Shown piece after piece: positions 1 through 7,252 of a stretch of 11,166 nt of DNA. The notes under the pieces were generated by a model, which saw only the letters and a list, made by a program, of their open reading frames with translations, was not told the origin of the DNA and searched no databases. Each line of letters begins with the position of its first letter. The stretch's first letter is position 1. Source of the DNA: Flavobacteriaceae bacterium. GTDB lineage: Bacteria > Bacteroidota > Bacteroidia > Flavobacteriales > Flavobacteriaceae. The DNA is taken from the NCBI GenBank assembly GCA_023254815.1, contig JALRKI010000100.1, forward strand, positions 1 through 11,166, in the 5' to 3' direction. The translations under genes were made by a program, and so were the position numbers.

Positions 1-5
1 ACTTT

Positions 6-30
6 AAGAGCCGCTTTTAGCGGTTTTTTT
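6..30 (+). terminator. Intrinsic terminator upstream of the tRNA
   Basis: The arms CCGC (11-14) and GCGG (20-23) enclose a TTTTA loop and are followed by seven T residues (24-30). The A/G-rich bases 6-10 can pair with the first Ts and lengthen the stem. This is the form of a rho-independent terminator for a plus-strand transcript that begins outside the window. The gene it ends cannot be seen. Confidence 0.75.
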
Positions 31-34
31 AATT

Positions 35-50
35 GCAGAAGTTCTGCTTT
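35..50. repeat. Small palindrome between terminator and tRNA
   Basis: GCAGAA (35-40) and TTCTGC (42-47) form an odd-centred palindrome followed by TTT. As RNA it could fold to a short hairpin (GCAGA/TCTGC, 3-nt loop) ending 7 nt before the tRNA. It might be a second weak terminator, a leader-processing element or a protein site. The sequence alone does not decide. Confidence 0.4.
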
Positions 51-54
51 TATT

Positions 55-132
55 GGGTCATTAACTCAGTTGGTTCAGAGTGTTACCTTGACAGGGTAGA
101 AGTCACTGGTTCGAATCCAGTATGACCCACCA
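55..132 (+). tRNA. tRNA-Val (anticodon GAC)
   Basis: A full cloverleaf can be folded by eye. The acceptor stem is GGGTCAT (55-61) with ATGACCC (122-128), discriminator A129, and a genome-encoded CCA at 130-132. The D stem is ACTC/GAGT with GG in the loop. The anticodon stem TTACC/GGTAG holds the loop TTGACAG, giving anticodon GAC at 90-92, which reads valine GUC and GUU codons. The T stem ACTGG/CCAGT holds the loop TTCGAAT. The variable loop is short (100-104). No mismatch suggests a pseudogene. No convincing promoter lies between the preceding terminator and the tRNA. Confidence 0.96.
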
Positions 133-142
133 TAAAATAAGT

Positions 143-167
143 AAAGCCTCATTTTGAGGCTTTTTTT
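143..167 (+). terminator. Intrinsic terminator after tRNA-Val, possibly shared with murF
   Basis: GCCTC (146-150) and GAGGC (156-160) enclose ATTTT and are followed by seven Ts; AAA at 143-145 can pair with the first three Ts. It lies 11 nt past the tRNA CCA and fits termination of the tRNA transcript. Read on the minus strand the same hairpin follows the murF stop by about 19 nt and leads into a mixed T/A tract, so it may also act weakly on the convergent murF transcript. Confidence 0.85.
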
Positions 168-185
168 GTACTGGAACACATAATA

Positions 186-1460
186 CTAGTGAATCTTGGG
201 AATCAATCGTTCCAAAGCCATACCTCTAGACCCCTTGACAAGAACTACTGTTTGAACGAAGGGATGTGTTTCGAGATGGCTCATTAAAGTTTCGATGGTC
301 TCAAATTTGACAGCTGAGGAAGTTCTGGTTTTGAAGAATCTTGGTCCAACAAAATATGCTGCAAAAAGGTGCATTGACTCAACCAAATCAGCAATATTTT
401 GATGCTCAGTTTCGCTGGCTTCGCCAAGCTCGAGCATGTCTCCTAAAATGACAACTTTTTTCGAGCTGTCAGTTTGTAATATATTATCCAAGGCCGCTTT
501 CATGCTAGTGGGATTCGCATTGTAAGCGTCCAAGATAATGGTGTTTTCATTGCTTATGATGAGCTGCGAACGGTTGTTTTGAGGTTGATAACCCTCTATT
601 GCCGACGCCATCAAATTAGATTGGATTTCAAAGTATGAACCAAACGCTATTGCAGCAGCAACGTTGTTGAAATTATATGCTCCTATCAGTTGAGTTTGAA
701 TTTTAGTTTTGTCATAAGAAGCGCAAACCGTGGATGAAGCAGTACAATTAAAAATTTGACAATCGTCAGTCGGCTGTATGCCAAAACGATAAGCATTCCT
801 ATAATCTTTTAATAGTTCAACTTGGAGGGCATCAGCAGAATTAATAAAAATTATTTTACCACGTTTTTTCAAATCTTCATAAAGTTCCGATTTCCCTTTA
901 ATGACTCCTTCAATGCTTCCAAAGCCTTCCAAGTGGGCTTTACCAAAATTGGTGATATACCCATAGTCTGGAGAAGCAATGGCACACAAGGAAGCAATTT
1001 CTCCAAGGTGGTTAGCCCCCATTTCTACTATGCCTAGTTCTGTTGATGAGTCCATGCTTAAAAGGGTCAATGGAACTCCAATATGATTGTTGAGGTTGCC
1101 AACTGTCGCTTTGGTATTATATTTTTGACTGAGTACCGCAAAAATCAGTTCTTTAGTAGTGGTTTTACCATTGCTCCCCGTAATAGCGACAATTGGGAGC
1201 CCCAGGTAAATTCTGTGGAAATGTGCCAAGTCTTGAAGCGTTTGAAGAACGTCTTCAACCTGAATACACTTTGGATGATTAACAGGTTCATCTACAACAG
1301 CATAGGCTGCCCCTTTATCTATTGAGGAAAGTGCAAATTGATTGCCATTGAAATGGTCGCCTTTGAGGGCAAAGAAAATACCACCATCGATGACTTTTCT
1401 GCTGTCTGTAAAAACAGCAGGATGCGAAAGGAACAAGCCATGAAGCGTTTTAATGTCCAT
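186..1460 (-). CDS. murF: UDP-N-acetylmuramoyl-tripeptide--D-alanyl-D-alanine ligase MurF
   Basis: MurF is the cytoplasmic ATP-dependent ligase that adds D-Ala-D-Ala to the UDP-MurNAc-tripeptide, the last step of peptidoglycan pentapeptide synthesis. The 424-residue protein has the three-domain Mur ligase plan. The N-terminal domain carries TDSRKV (18-23) and FFALKG (29-34). The central ATPase domain has the P-loop TGSNGKTTT (94-102), NNHIGVPLT (124-132), EMGANHLGEI (146-155) and NFGKAHLEGFGS (171-182), with the following KGKSELY segment (188-194) where the family has its carbamylated lysine. The linker AYNFNNVAAA (261-270) and the C-terminal domain with DAYNANPTSM (311-320), LGDMLELG (339-346) and VKGSRGMALE (408-417) are all present. 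Length is close to that of other MurFs and no core motif is missing. DAYNANP and GDMLELG favour MurF over MurE. The ATG has no clear Shine-Dalgarno; an A-rich stretch precedes it, as is common in Bacteroidota. It lies downstream of gldJ on the same strand, 64 nt away. Confidence 0.96.
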   Translation of the reverse strand: MDIKTLHGLFLSHPAVFTDSRKVIDGGIFFALKGDHFNGNQFALSSIDKGAAYAVVDEPVNHPKCIQVEDVLQTLQDLAHFHRIYLGLPIVAITGSNGKTTTKELIFAVLSQKYNTKATVGNLNNHIGVPLTLLSMDSSTELGIVEMGANHLGEIASLCAIASPDYGYITNFGKAHLEGFGSIEGVIKGKSELYEDLKKRGKIIFINSADALQVELLKDYRNAYRFGIQPTDDCQIFNCTASSTVCASYDKTKIQTQLIGAYNFNNVAAAIAFGSYFEIQSNLMASAIEGYQPQNNRSQLIISNENTIILDAYNANPTSMKAALDNILQTDSSKKVVILGDMLELGEASETEHQNIADLVESMHLFAAYFVGPRFFKTRTSSAVKFETIETLMSHLETHPFVQTVVLVKGSRGMALERLIPKIH

Positions 1461-1470
1461 CGTTTAAAAG

Positions 1471-1506
1471 TAATAAAAAAGTCCCAACGGAGTTGAGACT
1501 TTTTTA
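1471..1506 (-). terminator. Terminator-like hairpin between gldJ and murF
   Basis: AAAAAAGTC (1475-1483) pairs with GACTTTTTT (from 1497), and CAAC (1485-1488) pairs with GTTG (1492-1495) around a GGA loop, with one internal mismatch. Read on the minus strand it follows the gldJ stop by about 18 nt and ends in a T run followed by ATTAC. It would end or attenuate the gldJ transcript just before murF. The symmetric A/T flanks also allow function on the plus strand. Confidence 0.7.
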
Positions 1507-1524
1507 GAGAGCAACATAGTTAAA

Positions 1525-3186
1525 TTAATTTCTTCTTTTGCGTTTTGAGTCCGACTTTGGACCAACTCTAGACATGGCACATCGGAAGCCGATGTAATCC
1601 GAAGCCATTTCTTCTGGGAAGAATCGGCGTTGAGCTGGATCAAGCCAATAAGCTCTATCTCGCCATGATCCACCTTTAAACACTCTTACGCGATCGTTAA
1701 TCAATGAATTTCTCGTGTCGGAATCATCCCACTTACGTTGTAGGGTGTCATTGACAATCTGTGCCTTGTGTTGAGGTGAGTTGTACATTTGATTGGTTGA
1801 GCCTTTATCGACTTGATTAGGATTGTTTGGATCATAATCATCAGCAAATCTCAATGAACGAATGTCTCCATCTCGGAAATTGCGGTTGTCACTTTGGCTG
1901 AATTGAGTTCTCAAATAGGTTTCATTTTCGTCAACTGGAACCTGAGCGATTTCTCCTGGAAGTACTCTAGCCACGGTTTTACCAGTGCTCAAAGTATCAT
2001 AAACTACTTCCGATTCTTTAATAATTTTTACTGATCCGTCGGCATTGATGGCATTTTTTGTAAATACATTGCCACGATAATAGTTGAAATCGCTAAACTC
2101 ATCATCTACTATTGGACGGTAGACATCGGCAACCCATTCTGCCACATTACCTGCCATATCGTAGAGCCCATAGTCGTTAGGTTCGTAGGATCTAACAGGG
2201 GCAGTGATATCGGCACCATCGTCGGACCAACCTGCAATTCCACCGTAATCACCTTTGCTTTGTTTGAAATTGGCCAATTGGTCACCGCGTGTTTGACGAT
2301 TCCCAGTTCTGGTGTACTGACCATCCCATGGGTATTTTTTTCTGCCGCGATATACGTTGTAATCTCTTAAATCGGACATGCCCAATGCACCAAATTCCCA
2401 TTCGGTTTCTGTTGGCAATCGGTAAGAAGGGCTAAGCACTCCAGTTTCTCTTGTGGCATAAACACCCGTAGAGTCTTTAGTGTTGCGCTTTCCTTGCATG
2501 ATTTCTGTATTGCCACCATATGTCTGAGTCGGAGCGTTGAGGTAAGTTTGGGTATTGAATGTCTGGCCACTATTAACATCAGTTATTTTGGCGTCTTTTT
2601 TCAAATATCCAGCCATTTCAAGATTCGCCTCATTGACCCGGTCAGTCCTCCAGTTAGCGAATTCTGTAGCTTGTATCCAACTCACCCCTACCACTGGATA
2701 TTGGGCATAGGCAGGGTGTCTTAGGTAGTTTTCCACCATTTCTTCATTAAACCCAAGTTGGCTTCTCCACACAAGAGTATCAGGAACAGCGCCTTGGTAA
2801 ATGTTTTTATAATTGGCTTCGCTAGGAGGGAAAATTCGTTTTAACCAATCGAGGTATTCGAGGTACATCAAATTGGTGACCTCATTTTCGTCCATGTAGA
2901 AAGACTGAACGTGCTGCTGATTTGGAGAATTGTTCCAATCGTGCATGGGGTCGTCTTGCACTCTTCCTTTGGTAAAGGTGCCGCCTTCAATAAATACCAT
3001 TCCTGGACTGGCTTCTTGCCCTTTGAATTTTGTGTTGTACTGAAAACCTCCTAATTTATCGTTGATTTTGAATCCAGTCGCTCTGGAAACATTGCTCGAA
3101 CCCGATGAGTTTTTACAACTGATCACAGTCATCGCAACCAATATAATCGCTAGGTTTTTCATCGAAATGTATTTTTTAATATGCAT
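1525..3186 (-). CDS. gldJ: Gliding motility lipoprotein GldJ (SUMF1/FGE-like fold)
   Basis: GldJ is an outer-membrane lipoprotein needed for gliding; in Flavobacterium johnsoniae it also supports the T9SS through GldK. The 553-residue product begins with a lipoprotein signal ending in the lipobox VISC (C24). It continues with the formylglycine-generating-enzyme-like fold: GMVFIEGGTF (62-71), NEVTNLMYLEYL (101-112), VGVSWIQATEFANWR (166-180), YRLPTETEWEFGALG (255-269), GLYDMAGNVAEWVADVY (340-356), and FKGGSWRDRAYW with IGFRCAMS (503-514, 532-539). A stretch of about 140 residues (357-498) is inserted between the last two fold motifs. Only C24 and C536 are cysteines, so the two-cysteine copper site of true FGE is absent and a structural role is likely. 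The tail is basic (KRKRRN). I keep the first ATG because a GAGGAG Shine-Dalgarno lies 6 nt upstream; an internal ATG at codon 9 would give a more standard 15-residue signal. GldK is the main alternative, but length and the adjacent murF favour GldJ. Confidence 0.92.
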   Translation of the reverse strand: MHIKKYISMKNLAIILVAMTVISCKNSSGSSNVSRATGFKINDKLGGFQYNTKFKGQEASPGMVFIEGGTFTKGRVQDDPMHDWNNSPNQQHVQSFYMDENEVTNLMYLEYLDWLKRIFPPSEANYKNIYQGAVPDTLVWRSQLGFNEEMVENYLRHPAYAQYPVVGVSWIQATEFANWRTDRVNEANLEMAGYLKKDAKITDVNSGQTFNTQTYLNAPTQTYGGNTEIMQGKRNTKDSTGVYATRETGVLSPSYRLPTETEWEFGALGMSDLRDYNVYRGRKKYPWDGQYTRTGNRQTRGDQLANFKQSKGDYGGIAGWSDDGADITAPVRSYEPNDYGLYDMAGNVAEWVADVYRPIVDDEFSDFNYYRGNVFTKNAINADGSVKIIKESEVVYDTLSTGKTVARVLPGEIAQVPVDENETYLRTQFSQSDNRNFRDGDIRSLRFADDYDPNNPNQVDKGSTNQMYNSPQHKAQIVNDTLQRKWDDSDTRNSLINDRVRVFKGGSWRDRAYWLDPAQRRFFPEEMASDYIGFRCAMSRVGPKSDSKRKRRN

Positions 3187-3192
3187 GATATG

Positions 3193-3198
3193 CTCCTC
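3193..3198 (-). promoter_or_regulatory. Shine-Dalgarno site of gldJ
   Basis: On the minus strand GAGGAG lies 6 nt before the first ATG of gldJ. It is the only clear Shine-Dalgarno before a gene start in this window; the other genes show A-rich or no evident leaders. It decides in favour of the upstream start (residue 1) over the ATG at codon 9. Confidence 0.65.
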
Positions 3199-3211
3199 AA
3201 TTAAACGATTT

Positions 3212-3241
3212 GCAATTTAATAATATTGACACATAAAACAA
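3212..3241 (-). promoter_or_regulatory. Probable gldJ promoter
   Basis: On the minus strand TTG (3241-3239) is followed after exactly 19 nt by TAAATTGC (3219-3212), a near match to the Bacteroidota -7 box TAnnTTTG. The TTG/-7 spacing is the one commonly reported for these promoters. Transcription would begin about 20 nt before the start codon, leaving room for the Shine-Dalgarno site. The -7 box is imperfect, so this is moderate evidence only. Confidence 0.4.
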
Positions 3242-3274
3242 CCATTTAAATTTAAAATGATTTTTTACTTGTTT

Positions 3275-3292
3275 CACGTCTATACTAACGTG
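3275..3292. repeat. Short dyad in the gldJ-porU divergent spacer
   Basis: CACGT (3275-3279) and ACGTG (3288-3292) form a perfect 5-bp inverted repeat with an 8-nt centre. It lies about 67 bp before the porU ATG and beyond the proposed gldJ promoter. It could be an operator shared by the two divergent genes. A 5-bp dyad may well be chance in AT-rich sequence. I found no strong TAnnTTTG promoter for porU in the rest of the spacer. Confidence 0.25.
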
Positions 3293-3358
3293 CAGAAAAG
3301 GCATTTATTACATATCTTGCCATTATACTAATGCGTCGTTTATTTGCGTTGTTTGACT

Positions 3359-6300
3359 ATGCGATCGATTTATTTTTTCCTAGTTGTGTGTTTAGTTGAA
3401 ACGGTCTTTGCTCAACAACGTGAGTTTGCAATTTCATGGGATGCACCAAAAACACTTAATAATGGAATTTCAAATCTGGTAATCCCCAATTTTAATGAGG
3501 TCAATTTTGATTTTGATGGTGAAAATTTGCACTTTGTGGCTCAATGGGAGGAAACTGCTCCTTTGCAACCAAATTCAGCACAAATCTCAAGAGTTGTTAC
3601 TTCAACCATAGGTCAAAATGAACTTTTTGATTTGCCGGTATCTACAATCCCTGAACAATTAGAGTTCAGCTTGAAACAGACCAATTCAAGAGGTCGCATA
3701 GGAATGTTATTGGAACTTTCGCCCATCATTAAAACTTCGAGAGGTTTTGAAAGAATTACATCATTTGTGGTGACCTATCAAACCTCTTCACAACCCTCTT
3801 TTCAAAGGTCAGTAGCGGTGTATAATTCTGTGATGACTCAAGGGAATTGGTATAGATTTTCGATTGATCAAAGTGGAATTTATAAGTTGAACAGGGATTT
3901 TCTTCAATCACTTGGCATTAATGTTTCGAGTGTGGACCCTAGGACCATTAAGATTTATGGATATGGTGGCCTCATGTTGCCTTTAGACAATCAATTGAAT
4001 ACACCTTTCGATCCAGTTGAGAATGCCATCAAAGTGATTGGCGAAGAAGACGGCATATTTAACTCCGAGGACTATATTCTTTTTTATGGAAGAACAGCGT
4101 CATACGATCAAGAAAGTCGTACCCATGTCAACGCCTATACCGATCAAACTATTTACTTTATACAGGTGGGCGGGAGCAATGGTTTAAGGGTAGGCCAATA
4201 TATAGAACCCAGTGCCACAGCAAATCAATCTTTGACTTCATTCGTTGATTATCAATTTCACGAAGTGGACGAATACAACTTGGCTAATATGGGGAGACGC
4301 TGGTTTGGAGAGCGCTTTGATTTCGACCCGCAGCAAGATTTTACTTTTAATTTTCCCAACCTCATTTCTGGGGAATTAGCAGAGATCAAGGTTTTGGCCG
4401 CGGCCACATCCGAAGTCAATACAACCATGTCAGTAACGCTCAATAACAGCGCTATCGGTCAACTCAGTTTTATAGGTAATAACAGCCAATCAAGTAATCT
4501 CGCGTCGGGAAGTGAGTTGAATGTTCAACAGGCATTGCCTGGATCGGGAGTTACAATTGGACTGAGTTATAATGACAATGGAAACCCTGCTTCAACAGGA
4601 TATTTAGACTATATCAGTATTGCAGCTAAGCGCTCAATGACCTATGCCGGTGAAAGTTTATTTTTCAACACCAAAAGCAGCTCTCAAAATAATCAAGTAG
4701 TTTCGCTAACCTTAGACAATGCTTCATCCCTTGTTTCGGTTTGGGACGTTTCGGAAATCGATAATATTAAAGAGCTAGCGAACAACAATGCTGCTAGCAG
4801 TCTCACTTTCAAAACCGTTGCTCAAGAGGATAAACTATTTCTGACCGTTGCCCCCCAAAACTTTTTAACACCTCAGAGATTATCGAATTCAATAGTCAGC
4901 ACCGTAAATCTTAAAGGCACCATTTTTCAAGGCAACTCTAATGCACTTGAGGATGTCGAATACCTCATTCTTACTCGCGAAGATATGCAGTTTCAGGCCG
5001 AAAGATTAGCTGATATCCATCGCAATCTCTCTGGCTTGAATGTCAAAGTAGTATTACTCAGTGATATTTACAAAGAGTTTAATACCGGCAACCCAGATAT
5101 TGCCGCTATTCGAAACTTTGTCAAATATGTTTATGACAGACCAATTGATCCTACTAAAAGACTCAAGTATGTTTGCTTGTTCGGGGATGGCAGTTTTGAC
5201 TATAAAGACCGCGTCAGCAATAATAACAATATTGTTCCATCTTGGTATTCATACAACAGTTTTAATGCAGTCAGCTCCTTTGTGTCCGATGACTTTTTTG
5301 GCATGATGGATTTGGGTGAAGGCTTGATGGCAAATTCGGACCAGTTGGATATTGCCATTGGCCGGATTTTGGCAGACACTCCGCAGCGGGCAAAATCGCT
5401 TGTCGACAAAATAGCGTCTTACTATACGGAGGCAGCTTATGGCAGTTGGAGGAATCAAGTAGTAGTAATATCCGATGACGTCGACGCTTCTTCCGAATTC
5501 GATTTGGAAAATACTACCAATATCATTGGAGACATGGTCTCATCTCAAAAACCCCAAATAAATGTAACTAAAATTCACTCAGATGCTTTTGTTCAAGAGT
5601 CTTCCTCAGGAGGCGAACGTTACCCTGATGTCAATAAGGCTATTTTCGATGCCATTGAACTAGGGTCTTTGGTGGTTAATTATTTTGGACATGGCGGTGA
5701 AGACGGTTTGGCTGGCGAACGCATCTTTGATATTCTCAATGCCAAAGAGCTGAAAAATGAATGCAAACTAAATTGTTTCGTAACAGTAACCTGTGAGTAT
5801 ACCAAATTCGATAATCCAAATCGCCCAACGGCAGGAGAGTATTTATATTGGAATCCTAAAGGTGGAGCTATTGGTATGTTAACCACAACAAGAAGAATTT
5901 TTCTCAATGTCGGGGTTTTATTCAATGTTGAACTTCAAGACTATCTCTTTGGAATCAACGGTGCTCCAGAAAACGTTTCAATGGCTGAGGCGCTGAGACT
6001 CACCAAGACTAGCTCAAGTTTGAGTGGGGTAAATCAAAGAAGATTGGTTTTTTTCATTGGAGACCCTGCCATGAAACTTGCATTGCCTAATCCTGAAATC
6101 AAGTTGACACACATCAATGGAACTCCTATTTCAGAAAGCGATGAAATATTAAGGGCCCTTGATTTAGCCGAATTAAAAGGAGAAGTAGTCGATCAAAACG
6201 GCAATTTATTATCCAATTATAACGGACAATTGACCGCAACCGTTTATGACAAAGACGTCGAAAGGTCAACCTTGGGTAATGACGGAACTACCGATTCCTC

Positions 6301-7204
6301 GGGCAATTTGTTACTTCTTGATTTTAAAACTTTGGGGTCGACAATTTTCAAAGGTCAGGCATCTGTTTCCAATGGTCTTTTCGACTTTTCTTTTGTTGTT
6401 CCTCGCGACATTCTGATTGCTGAGGGAACAGGTAAAGTCAGTTTTTATGCCAAGGAAGAGGGACAATTCAATGACCACTCAGGTGCTGACTTGTCGGTAA
6501 GAATTGGTGGCATAAATCCAAATGCTAGTGAGGATAATGTGGGTCCTACAATCGATCTTTTTATGAATGACGAAAGTTTTATTTCAGGTGGAATAACCAA
6601 CCAAAACCCTACACTCTTGGTGAATTTATTCGACTTGAACGGCATCAACACAATTGGTGGAGTGGGACATGATATCTTGGCTACATTAGATGGTGATGAA
6701 GCCAATGCTTTCAATCTAAATGACTATTATGTTGCCAATCAAGACGATTTCCAAAATGGAACAGTAAATTACCCTTTCAGAGACCTTGACTCGGGGGAAC
6801 ACGTCCTCAAACTAAAGGCATGGGACGTTTACAACAATTCATCAGAGGCGGAGATTCGCTTTGTGGTTTTCGACGAAAACGATGGGTTGGTCATTGATCA
6901 TGTTTTGAATTTTCCCAATCCTTTCATTAATTACACCGAATTTTGGTTCAATCATAATAGTTCTGAGCCGCTGGATATTATGATACAAATTTTTTCGGTT
7001 TCAGGAAAGTTGATCAAAACACTATACGGACAATCGAGTGCAGATGGTAAAGCCAATAGTGCCTTGTCTCGAGACATAACTTGGAATGGAACCGATGATT
7101 TCGGTGATTTTATAGGTAAGGGCGTTTATGTTTACAAGCTTACGGTACGTTCGCCTTTAACAGGTTCTACGGCTACAAAATTTGAAAAACTGGTCAAACT
7201 GTAA
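3359..7204 (+). CDS. porU: Type IX secretion system sortase PorU
   Basis: PorU is the cell-surface sortase of the T9SS: it removes the C-terminal domain (CTD) signal of exported cargo and joins many cargo proteins to lipopolysaccharide, working with PorV, PorQ and PorZ. I start it at the ATG at 3359 (1281 residues), which gives a clean signal peptide, MRSIYFFLVVCLVETVFA, cut before QQ; a TTG at 3344 in frame is less likely. An N-terminal beta-rich region contains WYRFSIDQSGIYKL, typical of PorU. The C25 gingipain-like domain spans about 533-905, with YLILTRED, LFGDGSFDYKD, the histidine motif NYFGHGGEDG (H778) and the cysteine motif VTCEYTKFDNP (C812), so the catalytic pair is intact. The last 100 residues (about 1182-1281) resemble a T9SS CTD: NFPNPF, IFSVSGKLIKTL, WNGTDDFG, GVYVYKL and a final KFEKLVKL. 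Length agrees with the family. The gene diverges from gldJ and precedes porV by 48 nt. Confidence 0.95.
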   Translation: MRSIYFFLVVCLVETVFAQQREFAISWDAPKTLNNGISNLVIPNFNEVNFDFDGENLHFVAQWEETAPLQPNSAQISRVVTSTIGQNELFDLPVSTIPEQLEFSLKQTNSRGRIGMLLELSPIIKTSRGFERITSFVVTYQTSSQPSFQRSVAVYNSVMTQGNWYRFSIDQSGIYKLNRDFLQSLGINVSSVDPRTIKIYGYGGLMLPLDNQLNTPFDPVENAIKVIGEEDGIFNSEDYILFYGRTASYDQESRTHVNAYTDQTIYFIQVGGSNGLRVGQYIEPSATANQSLTSFVDYQFHEVDEYNLANMGRRWFGERFDFDPQQDFTFNFPNLISGELAEIKVLAAATSEVNTTMSVTLNNSAIGQLSFIGNNSQSSNLASGSELNVQQALPGSGVTIGLSYNDNGNPASTGYLDYISIAAKRSMTYAGESLFFNTKSSSQNNQVVSLTLDNASSLVSVWDVSEIDNIKELANNNAASSLTFKTVAQEDKLFLTVAPQNFLTPQRLSNSIVSTVNLKGTIFQGNSNALEDVEYLILTREDMQFQAERLADIHRNLSGLNVKVVLLSDIYKEFNTGNPDIAAIRNFVKYVYDRPIDPTKRLKYVCLFGDGSFDYKDRVSNNNNIVPSWYSYNSFNAVSSFVSDDFFGMMDLGEGLMANSDQLDIAIGRILADTPQRAKSLVDKIASYYTEAAYGSWRNQVVVISDDVDASSEFDLENTTNIIGDMVSSQKPQINVTKIHSDAFVQESSSGGERYPDVNKAIFDAIELGSLVVNYFGHGGEDGLAGERIFDILNAKELKNECKLNCFVTVTCEYTKFDNPNRPTAGEYLYWNPKGGAIGMLTTTRRIFLNVGVLFNVELQDYLFGINGAPENVSMAEALRLTKTSSSLSGVNQRRLVFFIGDPAMKLALPNPEIKLTHINGTPISESDEILRALDLAELKGEVVDQNGNLLSNYNGQLTATVYDKDVERSTLGNDGTTDSSGNLLLLDFKTLGSTIFKGQASVSNGLFDFSFVVPRDILIAEGTGKVSFYAKEEGQFNDHSGADLSVRIGGINPNASEDNVGPTIDLFMNDESFISGGITNQNPTLLVNLFDLNGINTIGGVGHDILATLDGDEANAFNLNDYYVANQDDFQNGTVNYPFRDLDSGEHVLKLKAWDVYNNSSEAEIRFVVFDENDGLVIDHVLNFPNPFINYTEFWFNHNSSEPLDIMIQIFSVSGKLIKTLYGQSSADGKANSALSRDITWNGTDDFGDFIGKGVYVYKLTVRSPLTGSTATKFEKLVKL

Positions 7205-7212
7205 TATTCCTA

Positions 7213-7220
7213 TATATTTG
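7213..7220 (+). promoter_or_regulatory. -7 box of a probable porV promoter
   Basis: TATATTTG is a perfect match to the Bacteroidota -7 consensus TAnnTTTG. It lies 8 nt past the porU stop and 32 nt before the porV start codon. No good TTTG -33 element stands at the usual distance: position 7191-7193 is TGG, and the TTTG at 7181-7184 is too far (28 nt). If active, it would let porV be made in excess of porU, with a leader near 25-28 nt. Confidence 0.4.
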
Positions 7221-7252
7221 TCGTTTATCAATTACAACTAATTCGACATCCT

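Noticed and set aside
822..1325. Plus-strand open frames of 71 and 80 codons opposite murF
   Set aside because: They are antisense shadows of a fully supported murF, with no recognisable domain and no leader signals.
1464..2724. Short open frames overlapping gldJ on both strands
   Set aside because: Their translations are low-information frames inside a conserved gene, and none has a start context or family motif.
3341..3346. TATTTG just before porU as a -7 promoter box
   Set aside because: It lacks the two-base gap of TAnnTTTG, no TTTG lies at the right distance upstream, and transcription would begin at or past the start codon.
3344..3358. TTG start that adds five residues (MRCLT) to PorU
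   Set aside because: The ATG at 3359 gives a clean signal peptide, TTG starts are rare, and the TTG overlaps a poor leader without a ribosome site.
4258..6714. Short open frames inside porU, including an 89-codon antisense frame
   Set aside because: The porU frame is continuous with all expected motifs; these are alternative-frame shadows.
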